64,000 nucleotides of DNA from Myxacorys chilensis ATA2-1-KO14 (GCA_019359275.1 JAHHHP010000004.1:62001-126000), one strand, 5' to 3'. Counted from the stretch's first letter, positions 27,251-37,777 are shown. Notes: a model not told the origin generated them from the sequence alone. Numbers and translations are program-made.

Positions 27251-27811
27251 TCATCTATTCACCATGCTAAACGGAAATTCTTTGTGAACCTCCCACCTTT
27301 GACCTGTATGAATGAGGAGAGCTAGGTGAGATGCGGTGAACCCAAAATGCAGCGACTTCTCTTTGAAGTCGTTCCATGCCAGTTTGAAGTTTTGCTTGGT
27401 TAAGTCTCGGAAAGCCACCGTCATGTGAGGTGCGTAAGGTCGCGACTTTTCTTTTGGATCAACTAAACCGATTGTCACTTCCAAATGTTCAATGAAAGCT
27501 TGATGCAGGGTTAGGAGAGGTTGGGTGCGAGCGACATGGATGTAAATGACTCGTGGTGGAAAGGCAGAAAATCCGTCTAGCGTGATGGAAATCGGAGGTT
27601 GAGACTGAGCAAATGATGAGAGAGAGTGTTGCAATTCATCGATTCGTTCTGGCACCCACTTAAACGGTGGTTGCAACGTAATATGCGGAGGAGATTTAAG
27701 CGCATGACGACTATCGTATCGTTCGGCAACGTAATGCTTAATCTCTGTGACATGTTCTTGAATCGATGGCGGCGGCAGAAGCGCAACAAAAAACAGCGTT
27801 TCTTTACTCAT
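27251..27811 (-). CDS. 2'-5' RNA ligase-like (2H phosphoesterase) protein
   Basis: About 186 residues from ATG 27811 (a frame-extending ATG at 27829 adds six residues). Two HxT motifs, SPPHITLQPPF and YAPHMTVAFRDL, define the 2H phosphoesterase superfamily containing LigT/ThpR enzymes, which act on cyclic phosphates or 2'-5' linkages in RNA. Length and spacing of the two motifs (about 90 residues) fit. The substrate is unknown. Its stop lies next to the start of the hydrolase-like gene, so the two are probably in one transcript, this gene first. Confidence 0.85.
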   Translation of the reverse strand: MSKETLFFVALLPPPSIQEHVTEIKHYVAERYDSRHALKSPPHITLQPPFKWVPERIDELQHSLSSFAQSQPPISITLDGFSAFPPRVIYIHVARTQPLLTLHQAFIEHLEVTIGLVDPKEKSRPYAPHMTVAFRDLTKQNFKLAWNDFKEKSLHFGFTASHLALLIHTGQRWEVHKEFPFSMVNR

Positions 27812-27937
27812 GTAAGGCTGTAGTGACAAAAGATTGGTTTTTGGATCTTAGGTCGGGCAAAGCCTTATTCTAATGGCGTATCTCTAGCGTTTAGCTACAG
27901 AATAGATCCTGATTGGTAATGAAGGAAGAATGCAGTA

Positions 27938-28204
27938 ATGCCTTGGTTTGTCAAAATCGAAGAAGGAATCGTTGATAGGCCGACCTTCGATCGCTATGTT
28001 CCTGCTCATAAAGCGTTTGTCAAAGAGTTGATCTCAAAAGGTCATGAAGCCCGCACCGGATATTGGAGTTGTTTCGGCGGCGGGATGTTGCTATTTAAAG
28101 CGTCGTCAATGGAAGAAGCGAAAAACATCGTCGCTCAAGATCCGCTCGTGCAGAATGGGTGCGTGCATTATCAGCTTTATGAATGGAAAATTGTAGTTGA
28201 GTGA
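27938..28204 (+). CDS. YciI-like protein (first paralogue)
   Basis: An 88-residue protein with the YCII fold: WFVKIEEGIVDRPTFDRYVP, AHKAFVKELISKGHEARTGY, FGGGMLLFKASSMEEAKNIV and a DPLVQNGCVHYQLYEW end. These ferredoxin-like proteins often bind small molecules or act in detoxification, with a conserved His and Asp; the precise role is unknown. It is followed by the SRP RNA on the same strand. A second YciI-like gene lies at about 58.2 kb. Confidence 0.8.
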   Translation: MPWFVKIEEGIVDRPTFDRYVPAHKAFVKELISKGHEARTGYWSCFGGGMLLFKASSMEEAKNIVAQDPLVQNGCVHYQLYEWKIVVE

Positions 28205-28206
28205 GC

Positions 28207-28233
28207 TTGAACTGAGCGGGAAAGTGTTATCTT
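28207..28233 (+). promoter_or_regulatory. Candidate promoter of the SRP RNA
   Basis: TTGAAC (28207-28212) could be a -35 box and TATCTT (28228-28233) a -10 box, placed just before the predicted RNA start. The 15-bp spacer is shorter than usual, so this is tentative. Confidence 0.3.
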
Positions 28234-28238
28234 AGTAA

Positions 28239-28336
28239 GTGACTCGGATCTATGCGATCGCGACGCCCAAATTTTGTCAGGACCGGAAGGTAGCAGCAAT
28301 ACGGGATGCTCACGATAGGCGTAGTCTCCGGGTCAC
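28239..28336 (+). ncRNA. ffs: Signal recognition particle RNA, bacterial small type
   Basis: The signature GTCAGGACCGGAAGGTAGCAGC (28277-28298) is the SRP apical domain with GGAA tetraloop and the internal-loop bases that bind Ffh. The outer stem closes GTGAC (28239-28243) with GTCAC (28332-28336), then a CTTTGTTTT tail. About 98 nt, typical of small SRP RNA that guides ribosomes making membrane proteins. The 5' and 3' ends are estimated from pairing. Confidence 0.92.
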
Positions 28337-28490
28337 CTTTGTTTTAAACCTTCTGCTTTAAACCTTCGCTTCACGAGGTGTAGACACAAGGTGTAGACGG
28401 TTTTCTCTACAGCAAATCGACCGTTCTCCCACTGGGCAACCCGAGCGATTCTGCGTATCTTGGAATTATTCAACATGGAGCTTGAAAACT

Positions 28491-28853
28491 ATGGGTTTGG
28501 GAGATCTGGTTCAGAAAGCGGTTTATTTAGGAATTGGCGTTGCCTCTTATGCGGGCGAGAAGGCAGGAGAAAAGTTGACTGAGCTGCGATCGCAGGTTCA
28601 GAAGCTAGCCGATGAAATGGTTGAGCGCGGCGAGATGAATGCAGACGAAGCTCGTCGATTTGTGGATGATATGGTTCAGAAGGCGCAACAGCAGCAGCCG
28701 ACGGTAACATCCGAACAATCCCGTCCCGCAGAGCCTCGCAAGATCGAAATTCTAGATGACGACGAACCAACCCCAGCTTCAACAAGCGTGGATGATATGC
28801 GTCAACAGGTTGCGGATCTGCAAGAGGAATTGCGGCGGCTCAGACGCGACTGA
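28491..28853 (+). CDS. Small phasin-like helical protein
   Basis: A 120-residue protein starting at ATG 28491, with GGAG at 28477-28480 about 10 bases upstream; an in-frame TTG at 28482 is unlikely. It reads MGLGDLVQKAVYLGIGVASY, then charged helices AGEKAGEKLTELRSQVQKLADEMVERGEMN, an acidic Pro-rich linker, and a C-terminal coiled coil (DDMRQQVADLQEELRRLRR). This layout resembles phasin-like proteins that coat polyhydroxyalkanoate granules or bind membranes. The resemblance is from helix pattern only. A strong hairpin follows. Confidence 0.65.
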   Translation: MGLGDLVQKAVYLGIGVASYAGEKAGEKLTELRSQVQKLADEMVERGEMNADEARRFVDDMVQKAQQQQPTVTSEQSRPAEPRKIEILDDDEPTPASTSVDDMRQQVADLQEELRRLRRD

Positions 28854-28881
28854 TTCGGACAATTTAGGGTTTAGTGGCTAG

Positions 28882-28916
28882 TAGGGGTGTCTGACAGACG
28901 CCCCTATGTTTGTTTT
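28882..28916 (+). terminator. Terminator of the phasin-like gene
   Basis: TAGGGGTGTC (28882-28891) pairs with GACGCCCCTA (28897-28906), ten pairs with one G-U, followed by TGTTTGTTTT. It lies about 30 bp after the stop. Confidence 0.85.
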
Positions 28917-29049
28917 AGGGATGTTGAAGTTTTGGCAGAATCACAAAGTTTGATCAAGGCTCACGCATTGGCAGCAGATTTCATAGCGGCGGATTTGGTA
29001 GTAGAGGATCAAATCTTTATCCGTGAAGGCAAAACCTGAGTTAGTCCAC

Positions 29050-29406
29050 CTCAAACATTCACGCACGAAGCTCAAACATTCAACGCTGAACCTCAGACTT
29101 TCACGCGCGATGCTCAGACCTTTACGAGTGATGCTCAGACCTTCGTTCACCCAGCTTAAACATTCACGCATGATGCTCAGACCTTCACCAGTGATGCTCA
29201 AACATTGCTTGACGAACTTCAGACCTTCACGCACGAAGCTCAAACATTCAACGCTGAACCTCAGACTTTCACGCACGAAGCTCAAACATTCACGCGTGAT
29301 GCTCAGACCTTCGTTCACCTAGCTTAGACATTCAACGCTGAACCTCAGACCTTCACGCGCGATGCTCAAACTATCATCGACAACGCTTTGAGATTCAACG
29401 AGACAG
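29050..29406. repeat. Seventeen 21-bp tandem repeats with degenerate heptad coding pattern
   Basis: Starting at 29050 the sequence is built of 17 units of exactly 21 bp in unbroken register (typical unit CTCAGACCTTCACGCGCGATG). Because 21 is a multiple of three, each frame shows a 7-residue repeat. The plus frame beginning at 29040 reads heptads such as EAQTFTH, DAQTFTS, EPQTFNA-like, with Q-T-F in nearly all. It has no start codon and two stops, at 29157-29159 and 29325-29327, each at the glutamine codon of the unit. The minus frame gives heptads like ECLSFVR from a GTG at 29318 that directly follows a stop. I do not call a gene. Confidence 0.9.
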
Positions 29407-29417
29407 GTAAACGGCAA

Positions 29418-29738
29418 TCACTGCAACTCTGCCATCATCACATTGATTCGTTCTGCTACATCTGCCCTGCCCTCTGGATCGGCATCTCGCAAAAAGACAT
29501 CCACAATAAACCAGCGACACAAGGTTGGATCAATCTGCACCAGTTCTAGCATGACCTGATTGAGAACCTCGGTCATCACCTGATCTGGAAGACGATGCAA
29601 CTCATCTCGAATAACTAGAGCCTCATCAGCATTCTGTGTCTGCTTTGCCTTCAGCACTACTTTCACCACAGCCTTCACCAACTGACTGAGATCGATCGCT
29701 GACTCACTGCCGCTGTTATTGGGTGATTGATCTTGCAA
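29418..29738 (-). CDS. Small helical hypothetical protein
   Basis: A 106-residue acidic, mostly helical protein: a disordered start (MQDQSPNNSGSESA), then SQLVKAVVKVVLKAKQTQNA, IRDELHRLPDQVMTEVLNQ, LCRWFIVDVFLRDADPEGRA and a final helix. I do not recognise it. No membrane segment or cysteine cluster. It lies between the 21-bp repeat array and the giant kinase, transcribed toward the repeats, and could be a small regulator or adaptor; there is no direct evidence. Confidence 0.55.
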   Translation of the reverse strand: MQDQSPNNSGSESAIDLSQLVKAVVKVVLKAKQTQNADEALVIRDELHRLPDQVMTEVLNQVMLELVQIDPTLCRWFIVDVFLRDADPEGRADVAERINVMMAELQ

Positions 29739-30026
29739 GAGAATGTCCTGTAGAGGTTGGTTTGGTCAAGCTATTAGAGGATTAGAGGAACTAATCAGAA
29801 AAACATTCTAGCTCTGCCAAGAAGAACCTTCAACCTGCTGAAGCAAGGTAATTCAGAATTTACCTAAGCACGGAAACGTACTAAACATCAATTGTCCTCG
29901 AAGGCCAAACCGTAGCAATAATTAAAGCTCAAACGATCTTTTACGCTTCAATTTCTAGGTAATTCATTACACTATAGAAGTATTCCGAGATGTATCTTAC
30001 GCTCGCCCTCCCGTCAGAAATACATT

Positions 30027-33000
30027 ATGCCAACTGCACCTGCTACCAGCGACACCGAGAGCCTGGATCTTAAGCAAATTCTCAGAACCCTCGTCGAGGT
30101 GAAAAAAGGTAACTTTTCTGTACGAATGCCTAGTGATCAAACGGGGCTTGCAGGCAAAGTTGCGGATACCCTCAACGAAATCATCGACATGAATCAACAG
30201 ATGGCAACGGAGCTAGAGCGAATTAGCACCGTCGTCGGTAAAGAGGGAAAAATTTACGAACGGGGTTCTGTCGGAAGTGCGAAAGGCGCATGGAAAGCAA
30301 GTGTTGCCTCTGTGAATGCGCTGATCACAGACTTGGTGCAGCCGATGGCAGAGACGACTCGGGTGATTCGAGCCGTTGCGAATGGTGACTTGTCTCATAC
30401 GATCGCGACCGAAATCGAAGGCAAACCGTTGCAGGGTGAGTTTCTACAAACGGCTCAAATCGTTAACACGATGGTGGAGCAATTGAACTCGTTTGCTTCA
30501 GAAGTAACGCGGGTCGCGCGCGAGGTGGGAACCGAAGGAAAACTCGGGGTACAAGCGCAAGTGCCCGGTGTTGCCGGAACCTGGAAAGACCTCACCGACA
30601 GCGTGAACTCGATGGCTGGCAACCTCACCGCTCAGGTAAGGAACATTGCTGAAGTGACGACGGCGGTAGCAAACGGCGATTTGTCGAAGAAAATCACGGT
30701 CGATGTTAAAGGCGAGATTCTCGAACTGAAAAACACCATTAATACGATGGTGGATCAGTTGAACTCGTTCGCCTCAGAGGTAACGCGGGTCGCGCGCGAG
30801 GTGGGAACTGAAGGAAAACTGGGGGTACAAGCGGATGTACAAGGCGTCGCTGGAACCTGGAAAGACCTCACCGACAGCGTAAACTCGATGGCAGGCAACC
30901 TCACCGCTCAGGTGAGGAACATTGCCGAAGTGACAACGGCGGTAGCAAACGGTGATCTGTCGAAGAAGATCACCGTTAATGTTAAAGGCGAGATTCTCGA
31001 ACTGAAAAACACGGTCAACACGATGGTGGATCAGTTGAACTCGTTTGCTTCAGAAGTAACGCGGGTCGCGCGCGAGGTGGGTGCTGAAGGAAAACTGGGT
31101 GGTCAGGCAGAAGTGCGCGGAGTGGCCGGAACCTGGAAAGACCTCACCGATAGCGTGAACTTCATGGCGGGTAGCTTAACGGATCAAGTCCGCAACATTG
31201 CCGAAGTGACAACGGCGGTAGCAAATGGCGATCTGTCGAAGAAAATTGCCGTCGATGTTAAAGGCGAAATTCTCGAACTGAAGAACACCATCAATATCAT
31301 GGTGGATCAGTTGAACTCGTTTGCCTCAGAGGTAACGCGGGTGGCGAGAGAGGTGGGAACCGAAGGAAAACTCGGTGTACAGGCAGAAGTGCGCGGAGTG
31401 GCCGGAACCTGGAAAGACCTCACCGACAGCGTGAACTCGATGGCAGGCAACCTCACTGCCCAGGTAAGGAACATTGCCGAAGTGACGACGGCTGTGGCAA
31501 ACGGTGATCTGTCCAAAAAAATCACAGTGGACGTTAAAGGCGAGATTCTCGAACTGAAAAACACCATTAATACGATGGTGGATCAACTCAGTTCCTTTGG
31601 CTCAGAGGTAACGCGGGTGGCGCGGGAAGTGGGGTCTGAAGGAAAACTCGGTGTACAGGCAGAAGTGCGCGGGGTGGCCGGAACCTGGAAAGACCTCACC
31701 GACAGCGTGAACTTCATGGCAGGTAGTTTGACCGCCCAAGTGAGAAACATTGCTGCTGTGACAACGGCGGTAGCAAACGGCGATTTGTCCAAAAAAATCA
31801 CAGTCGATGTTAAAGGCGAGATTCTCGAACTGAAAAACACGGTCAATACGATGGTGGATCAGTTGAACTCGTTCGCCTCAGAAGTAACGCGGGTGGCGCG
31901 AGAGGTGGGGTCTGAAGGAAAACTCGGTGTACAAGCAGAAGTGCGCGGGGTGGCCGGAACCTGGAAAGACCTCACCGACAGCGTGAACTTCATGGCGGGT
32001 AGTTTGACTGCCCAAGTAAGAAACATTGCTGAAGTGACAACGGCGGTAGCAAACGGCGATTTGTCGAAGAAAATCACGGTCGATGTTAAAGGCGAGATTC
32101 TCGAACTGAAAAACACGATCAATACGATGGTGGACCAGTTGAACTCGTTCGCCTCAGAAGTAACGCGAGTCGCGCGAGAGGTGGGAACCGAAGGAAAACT
32201 GGGGGTACAAGCCTATGTCAGAGGGGTAGGCGGAACGTGGAAAGACCTCACCGATAACGTAAACCTGATGGCAGGCAACCTCACCGCCCAGGTGAGGAAC
32301 ATTGCTGAAGTGGCAACCGCGATCGCAAACGGCAACCTCTCCAAAAAAATCACCGTTGATGTCAAAGGCGAGATTTTGGATCTGAAGAACACTATTAATA
32401 CGATGGTGGATCAACTCAGTTCCTTCGCCTCAGAAGTAACGCGGGTCGCACGCGAGGTCGGAACCGAAGGCAAATTAGGAGGCCAAGCCCAAGTCACAGG
32501 CGTTGCCGGAACCTGGAAAGACCTCACCGATAACGTGAACTCGATGGCAAGCAACCTCACCGCCCAAGTGCGAGGCATTGCTAGAGTTGTGACGGCGGTT
32601 GCAAATGGCGACTTGAAGCGCAAGCTCATGCTCGATGCAAAAGGCGAGATCGAAACGCTGGCAGACACGATTAACGAAATGATCGATACCCTGGCTACGT
32701 TTGCCGATCAGGTGACAACTGTAGCGCGCGAAGTGGGTATTGAAGGCAAGCTGGGAGGACAAGCGAAAGTTCCGGGTGCATCGGGAACCTGGCGCGACCT
32801 CACCGATAACGTAAACGAACTGGCAGCCAATCTCACGACCCAGGTAAGAGCGATCGCAGAAGTAGCAACAGCCGTGACGAAGGGAGACTTAACCCGCTCG
32901 ATTTCGGTTGAAACTCAGGGTGAGGTCGCAATCCTCAAAGACAACATCAACCAGATGATTGCCAACCTGCGCGAAACCACCCAAAAGAACACCGAGCAAG

Positions 33001-35888
33001 ATTGGCTCAAAACGAATCTGGCGAAGTTTACGCGCATGTTGCAAGGTCAGCGCGATCTCGAAACCGTTTCCAAACTGATTCTGTCGGAACTCGCTCCTCT
33101 AGTTTCCGCGCAACACGGAGTCTTCTATCTCATGGAAACGGGCGACGCCCATCCTGGTTATCTGAAATTACTCAGCACCTACGCCTATCGGGAGCGCAAA
33201 AATCTCGCAAACCGTTTTGCCTTGGGCGAAGGACTCGTAGGACAATGCGCCTTAGAAAAAGAGCGGATTCTGATTACAGAAGTGCCGCACGATTACATCA
33301 AGATTAGTTCAGGGCTAGGCGAAGCAGCGCCACTCAATGCGGTCGTTCTGCCCGTGTTGTTTGAGGGACAAGTGACGGCGGTGATCGAACTTGCCTCCTT
33401 CCGCCGCTTTAGCGAAATTCACCTGACCTTCTTTGACCAGTTGACTGAAAGCATTGCGATCGTTCTCAATACGATCGCGGCGAGTATGCGAACGGAAGAA
33501 TTGCTGAAGCAATCGCAATCGTTAGCAGAAGAACTGCAAACCCAGCAAAAAGAACTTACCGGGACCAATCAACGGTTAGAGCAGCAAGCGCGATCGCTAA
33601 CAGCATCAGAAGAATTGCTCAAAAATCAGCAAGAGCAATTGCAGCAAACCAATGAAGAACTACAGGAGAAAGCAGAACTATTAGCGGTACAAAATCGCGA
33701 AGTGGAACGCAAGAACCAAGAAATTGAGCAAGCAAGGCAATCGCTAGAGGAGAAAGCCGAACAACTCGCTCTCAGTTCCAAATACAAGTCTGAATTCTTG
33801 GCAAACATGTCTCACGAATTGCGGACGCCGCTCAATAGCTTGCTGATTCTATCGCGGCTCTTGTCTGATAACAGCGAGAACAATCTAACGCTGAAGCAAG
33901 TGGAGTATGCCCACACGATTTACACATCAGGTAATGATCTGTTAGGGCTAATTAACGACATTCTTGATCTGGCAAAAATCGAATCGGGCACGATGTCGAT
34001 CGAGGTCGAGCCAACGTCCTTTGCTGACCTGCGGCATCACCTCGATCGCACCTTTAGCCAAGTTGCACAAGACCGCAAACTCGACTTTCAAATTCATCTG
34101 GACGATTCTCTGCCTCGCACGCTCTACACCGACTCAAAACGCTTGCAGCAAGTGTTGAAAAACTTGCTATCGAATGCATTTAAGTTCACCGAGCAAGGAC
34201 GAGTGGCATTGGATATTAGTCTAGTGACCCAAGGTTGGAATCAAGAGCACGAAGCCTTGAATCAGGCTGACGGGGTGCTGGCGTTTGCCGTATCGGACAC
34301 AGGAATTGGCATTGCTCCCGACAAACAACAGGTGATTTTTGAAGCCTTTCAGCAAGCCGATGGCACTACGTCTCGTCGCTATGGCGGAACAGGGTTAGGC
34401 TTATCGATTAGTCGCGAAATTGCTCGCTTGCTAAGAGGTGAGATTCGCCTCACGAGTGAACCCGGACGAGGCAGCACCTTCACGCTTTATCTACCACAGA
34501 CGTATTTAGTGCGTCGAGAAGCTGGGGTGGAAAACGGAGATAGGAGAGAGAGAGTGCAAGCGCTATTCTCTTCTGAAGCAGGAGCTACGGGTCAACACGT
34601 CCCGTCTGCCGCGATTTCTACGACGACCCTCTCTGGCTCTTCGCCATCGGCGTCTCTGCTTGATCTCCCCCTACCAATCGCGATCGAGGACGATCGCGAA
34701 ACTCTGGAACCCGGCGATCGCACCTTGCTGATCATTGAGGACGACCTCAACTTTGCCCGAATCTTGCTCGATATGGCACGGCAAGAAGGCTTTAAAGGGC
34801 TAGTGGCAACTCGCGGGAATGTCGGACTGGCAATGGCGCAACAGTTCAGACCCACAGCGATCATGCTCGATATTCGGCTACCCGTCCTCGATGGCTGGAC
34901 GGTGTTAGATCGTCTCAAGCACGATCCCAATACCCGCCACATTCCAGTTCACATCATGTCGGTCGAAGAAGGGCTACAACGCTGTCTGCGACAAGGCGCG
35001 ATCGCATGTCTGCAAAAACCAATCAGCAGTGATGTCCTTCTAAATGCCCTCGCCAGAATTCGTGAGTTTGTCGATCGCCCCGTCAAGGCGCTACTAATTG
35101 TCGAAGACGGCGAACACGAGCATCAGAGCATCGCAGACCTGATCGGGAATGACAACCTCGATAGTACGACTGTGGGAACTGGCGCATCAGCACTAGAAGC
35201 GCTGATGTCGAGCCACTTCGACTGTCTCGTTCTGGATCTGAATCTACCTGACATGAATGGATTTGAGCTAATCGAGCAAATTAAGCAAAAGCCCAGCCTC
35301 GGTTACTTGCCCATCATCGTCTACACCGGACGAGAACTGACCTCGCAAGAGGAGACGGAACTACGCTGCATTTCTGACACCATCATCATCAAAGATGCGC
35401 GATCGCCAGAACGTCTGCTCGACGAAACCGCCCTGTTTCTCCATCGCGTTCAGGCAGATTTACCCGCTGCCCAGCGACAGATGCTAGAGCAACTCCAGCA
35501 AAACGATCCGATCTTGCTCGGCAAAAAAGTGCTGATTGTGGATGATGATGTGCGAAACATCTTTGCCCTCACGAGTCTGCTGGAGCGCTATCAAATGCAG
35601 GTTCTCTACGCTGAGAACGGTCGCGATGGCATTGCCAGACTAAACGACAACCCAGACATCAACCTTGTGCTGATGGATGTGATGATGCCAGAGATGGATG
35701 GCTACGAAACGACACACTCGATTCGCCAAATTGACCGATTCGCGACGTTACCGATTATTGCGCTGACGGCGAAAGCGATGTTGGGCGATCGCGAAAAGTG
35801 TCTCGAAGCGGGAGCCTCGGACTACATCACAAAGCCAGTCGATACTGAGCAACTACTCTCGCTGATTCGAGTGTGGCTGCATAAGTGA
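30027..35888 (+). CDS. Giant hybrid histidine kinase with ten HAMP domains
   Basis: A 1953-residue soluble protein without membrane segment. Residues 1-990 hold about ten HAMP units: one divergent at the start, then nine of 92 residues each, most nearly identical ([39 protein letters not shown]). A GAF domain follows (about 1010-1150), a coiled coil, HisKA with [17 protein letters not shown] (phospho-His near 1262), HATPase ([25 protein letters not shown]), and three receivers at about 1566-1680, 1688-1800 and 1833-1950. The first carries [10 protein letters not shown], the second [10 protein letters not shown] and the third [11 protein letters not shown]. The multi-HAMP plan resembles group III fungal kinases and their bacterial relatives, in which the HAMP array senses osmotic or other stress. 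No response regulator with a DNA-binding domain is adjacent, so its output is unknown. A second kinase follows 182 bp downstream. Confidence 0.93.
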   Translation: MPTAPATSDTESLDLKQILRTLVEVKKGNFSVRMPSDQTGLAGKVADTLNEIIDMNQQMATELERISTVVGKEGKIYERGSVGSAKGAWKASVASVNALITDLVQPMAETTRVIRAVANGDLSHTIATEIEGKPLQGEFLQTAQIVNTMVEQLNSFASEVTRVAREVGTEGKLGVQAQVPGVAGTWKDLTDSVNSMAGNLTAQVRNIAEVTTAVANGDLSKKITVDVKGEILELKNTINTMVDQLNSFASEVTRVAREVGTEGKLGVQADVQGVAGTWKDLTDSVNSMAGNLTAQVRNIAEVTTAVANGDLSKKITVNVKGEILELKNTVNTMVDQLNSFASEVTRVAREVGAEGKLGGQAEVRGVAGTWKDLTDSVNFMAGSLTDQVRNIAEVTTAVANGDLSKKIAVDVKGEILELKNTINIMVDQLNSFASEVTRVAREVGTEGKLGVQAEVRGVAGTWKDLTDSVNSMAGNLTAQVRNIAEVTTAVANGDLSKKITVDVKGEILELKNTINTMVDQLSSFGSEVTRVAREVGSEGKLGVQAEVRGVAGTWKDLTDSVNFMAGSLTAQVRNIAAVTTAVANGDLSKKITVDVKGEILELKNTVNTMVDQLNSFASEVTRVAREVGSEGKLGVQAEVRGVAGTWKDLTDSVNFMAGSLTAQVRNIAEVTTAVANGDLSKKITVDVKGEILELKNTINTMVDQLNSFASEVTRVAREVGTEGKLGVQAYVRGVGGTWKDLTDNVNLMAGNLTAQVRNIAEVATAIANGNLSKKITVDVKGEILDLKNTINTMVDQLSSFASEVTRVAREVGTEGKLGGQAQVTGVAGTWKDLTDNVNSMASNLTAQVRGIARVVTAVANGDLKRKLMLDAKGEIETLADTINEMIDTLATFADQVTTVAREVGIEGKLGGQAKVPGASGTWRDLTDNVNELAANLTTQVRAIAEVATAVTKGDLTRSISVETQGEVAILKDNINQMIANLRETTQKNTEQDWLKTNLAKFTRMLQGQRDLETVSKLILSELAPLVSAQHGVFYLMETGDAHPGYLKLLSTYAYRERKNLANRFALGEGLVGQCALEKERILITEVPHDYIKISSGLGEAAPLNAVVLPVLFEGQVTAVIELASFRRFSEIHLTFFDQLTESIAIVLNTIAASMRTEELLKQSQSLAEELQTQQKELTGTNQRLEQQARSLTASEELLKNQQEQLQQTNEELQEKAELLAVQNREVERKNQEIEQARQSLEEKAEQLALSSKYKSEFLANMSHELRTPLNSLLILSRLLSDNSENNLTLKQVEYAHTIYTSGNDLLGLINDILDLAKIESGTMSIEVEPTSFADLRHHLDRTFSQVAQDRKLDFQIHLDDSLPRTLYTDSKRLQQVLKNLLSNAFKFTEQGRVALDISLVTQGWNQEHEALNQADGVLAFAVSDTGIGIAPDKQQVIFEAFQQADGTTSRRYGGTGLGLSISREIARLLRGEIRLTSEPGRGSTFTLYLPQTYLVRREAGVENGDRRERVQALFSSEAGATGQHVPSAAISTTTLSGSSPSASLLDLPLPIAIEDDRETLEPGDRTLLIIEDDLNFARILLDMARQEGFKGLVATRGNVGLAMAQQFRPTAIMLDIRLPVLDGWTVLDRLKHDPNTRHIPVHIMSVEEGLQRCLRQGAIACLQKPISSDVLLNALARIREFVDRPVKALLIVEDGEHEHQSIADLIGNDNLDSTTVGTGASALEALMSSHFDCLVLDLNLPDMNGFELIEQIKQKPSLGYLPIIVYTGRELTSQEETELRCISDTIIIKDARSPERLLDETALFLHRVQADLPAAQRQMLEQLQQNDPILLGKKVLIVDDDVRNIFALTSLLERYQMQVLYAENGRDGIARLNDNPDINLVLMDVMMPEMDGYETTHSIRQIDRFATLPIIALTAKAMLGDREKCLEAGASDYITKPVDTEQLLSLIRVWLHK
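30471..32954 (+). repeat. Nine 276-bp tandem units encoding HAMP domains
   Basis: The codon for the Met of MVDQL/MVEQL-type starts recurs exactly every 276 bp from 30471 to 32679. Units 1-8 are very similar at DNA level, many blocks being identical. Unit 9 is more diverged. The repeat also produces periodic antisense open frames that are not genes. Confidence 0.9.
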
Positions 35889-35972
35889 GAATGGCATGAT
35901 GCATTAACCAGGGCGCAACTCTGAAGGAATTGGCCTTGCCAAACTTCAATCAGATTCTTAAAACGAAGTCTA

Positions 35973-35995
35973 AAGGATCGCTAAACGCGATCCTT
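35973..35995 (+). terminator. Hairpin after the giant kinase gene
   Basis: AAGGATCGC (35973-35981) pairs perfectly with GCGATCCTT (35987-35995), a 9-bp stem and 5-base loop 85 bp past the stop. Only CAATAAACTT follows, with no T-run, so termination is plausible but not certain. Confidence 0.5.
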
Positions 35996-36070
35996 CAATA
36001 AACTTATCGCCAAGGAGGAAGGGAACTCGCCCCTCAAGCTGCTCCTTTGACCCTTTAGCTCTATGTACGT

Positions 36071-37777
36071 ATGCAAGCTGAACCCAAAGCAACTGTCCTT
36101 TTAGTGGACGACCATCCTGAAAATTTGATTGCCCTAGAAGCCACCCTCAACGGATTGGGGCAGGACTTGGTAAAAGCTCATTCAGGGGCACAAGCTTTAA
36201 AGTGTTTGCTCGACCAAGACTTTGCACTCATTCTGCTAGATGTGCAGATGCCCGGAATGGACGGGTTTGAAACCGCAGCGCTGATTCGGCAACGATCGCG
36301 ATCGCGATCCACGCCAATCATTTTCCTCACTGCTTTCAGCGACGCGGATGCTCTTCGATCTAAGGGATATGCGCTCGGCGCAGTGGATTATTTGCTCAAA
36401 CCGATTGATCCGGTCATCTTGACTGCAAAAGTGGCTGTATTTGTTGATTTGTTCAAAAAAAATATTGAGGTTCAGCAACAAGCCCAGCAACTTGTTGCCA
36501 AAAACCTTGAGATTCTGCGGGTAGAAGCTGCGCGCAAGCAAGCGGAAGACGCGAACCGGATCAAAGATGAGTTTTTAGCCGTCGTTTCTCATGAACTTCG
36601 TACGCCTTTGAATTCGATCTTGGGGTGGTCGCAATTGCTGCTGAGCAAAAAATTTGATGAGGCTAAAACGGTGCGGGCGTTAGAAACGATCGCCCGTAAC
36701 GCGAAATCGCAAGCCCAACTGATCGAAGACATTTTAGATGTTTCCAAGCTGATGCGGGGCAAAGTTCGACTGTCGCTTCAGCCCATCAACGCCATCGCGA
36801 TCATTGAATCGGTGATTGAATCGGTGCGTCCGTTAGCTGACGAGAAAGCGATTGAGCTAGTTGCTCAACTGAATGAGACAGGGCAACTAATTTCTGCTGA
36901 TCCAGAACGGCTGCGGCAAATCATCTGGAATTTGCTCACGAACGCCATCAAGTTCACCCTCAAAGGCGGACAAGTTACCGTTAAGTGGTCAATCGCAGAT
37001 AAACAGAATTTTGCTCACCTGCACGTGATCGATACCGGAATTGGCATTTCTCCCGATTTTCTTCCCCATATCTTTGAGCATTTCCGTCAAGCCGATAGTT
37101 CCTCGACGCGATCGCATGGTGGACTAGGATTAGGATTGGCAATTGTGAATCAGCTAGTGAATCTTCACCAAGGCAAAATTTTTGCTTACAGTGAGGGTGA
37201 GGACAAAGGAGCCACGTTCACGGTTCACTTACCGTTAGCAACAACTCAACCCAGCAATGACCCGGACTCCACCATAGCGACTAAAACCGAGAACAGAGGA
37301 GAGATATCTCTCAATCACATACAGGTGTTGGTTGTTGAAGACGTCGCCGATAGCCGCAACTTTATCAAAGCAGCGCTAGAACAAGCCGGAGCCGATGTGA
37401 TCGCAGTTGCTTCAGCGAACGAAGCGATCAAGTATCTGAAACATACCACTCCACACATCTTAGTTAGCGATATTTCGATGCCTGGAGAAGATGGCTATTA
37501 CCTGATTCGCCAAATTCGTGAACAGGAACAACAGCGCGACGTACCTAATTCGGCAATTTTTAAAAAAGCGCGTCATATTCCAGCGATCGCGCTTACCGCA
37601 GGGGCAAAACCCGAAGACCGAGCGCAAGCGCTATCGGCTGGGTTTCAAAATCACATTTCTAAACCTGTTGAACCACAGGTGTTGGTGGCGACGATCGCAA
37701 AACTGGTTCGCGATCGCGAACCAGTTTTGCCCCTTCGCTTTTCAGATGGCGATGTTTTAGATAGAGGAGCCTGTTAA
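36071..37777 (+). CDS. REC-histidine kinase-REC hybrid protein
   Basis: A 568-residue soluble protein. The first receiver is at residues 8-125 (LLVDDHPENL, ILLDVQMPGMDG, VDYLLKPIDP). A coiled linker leads to HisKA ([20 protein letters not shown], phospho-His near 173) and HATPase (WNLLTNAIKFTLKGG, HGGLGLGLAIVNQL, about 275-390). A second receiver (LVVEDVADSR, ILVSDISMPGEDG, HISKPVEP) lies at 418-545. The N-terminal receiver before a kinase is the arrangement of proteins that take phosphate from another kinase. As the preceding gene is a hybrid kinase 182 bp upstream, a relay between them is a reasonable inference. The 3' end contains a perfect 34-bp palindrome. Confidence 0.92.
   Translation: MQAEPKATVLLVDDHPENLIALEATLNGLGQDLVKAHSGAQALKCLLDQDFALILLDVQMPGMDGFETAALIRQRSRSRSTPIIFLTAFSDADALRSKGYALGAVDYLLKPIDPVILTAKVAVFVDLFKKNIEVQQQAQQLVAKNLEILRVEAARKQAEDANRIKDEFLAVVSHELRTPLNSILGWSQLLLSKKFDEAKTVRALETIARNAKSQAQLIEDILDVSKLMRGKVRLSLQPINAIAIIESVIESVRPLADEKAIELVAQLNETGQLISADPERLRQIIWNLLTNAIKFTLKGGQVTVKWSIADKQNFAHLHVIDTGIGISPDFLPHIFEHFRQADSSSTRSHGGLGLGLAIVNQLVNLHQGKIFAYSEGEDKGATFTVHLPLATTQPSNDPDSTIATKTENRGEISLNHIQVLVVEDVADSRNFIKAALEQAGADVIAVASANEAIKYLKHTTPHILVSDISMPGEDGYYLIRQIREQEQQRDVPNSAIFKKARHIPAIALTAGAKPEDRAQALSAGFQNHISKPVEPQVLVATIAKLVRDREPVLPLRFSDGDVLDRGAC
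37697..37730. repeat. Perfect 34-bp palindrome centred on a HIP1 site, inside a gene
   Basis: Bases 37697-37713 are the exact reverse complement of 37714-37730. The centre contains GCGATCGC and the arms read GCAAAACTGGTTCGCGA outward to centre. It lies in the last 80 bp of the REC-kinase-REC gene, coding for part of AKLVRDREPVLP. Confidence 0.92.

Noticed and set aside
28941-29318. 125-residue minus-strand frame and 99-residue plus-strand frame in the 21-bp repeats
   Set aside because: Both are by-products of a 21-bp period in three frames. The minus frame has a GTG right after a stop, and neither has a ribosome binding site or family likeness.
29050-29406. Possible CRISPR array
   Set aside because: The units are contiguous 21-bp variants with no unique spacers and no cas genes nearby.
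31307-32762. Several antisense frames of about 86 residues inside the giant kinase
   Set aside because: They recur every 276 bp because the HAMP units repeat. They mirror the sense coding and have no start signals.
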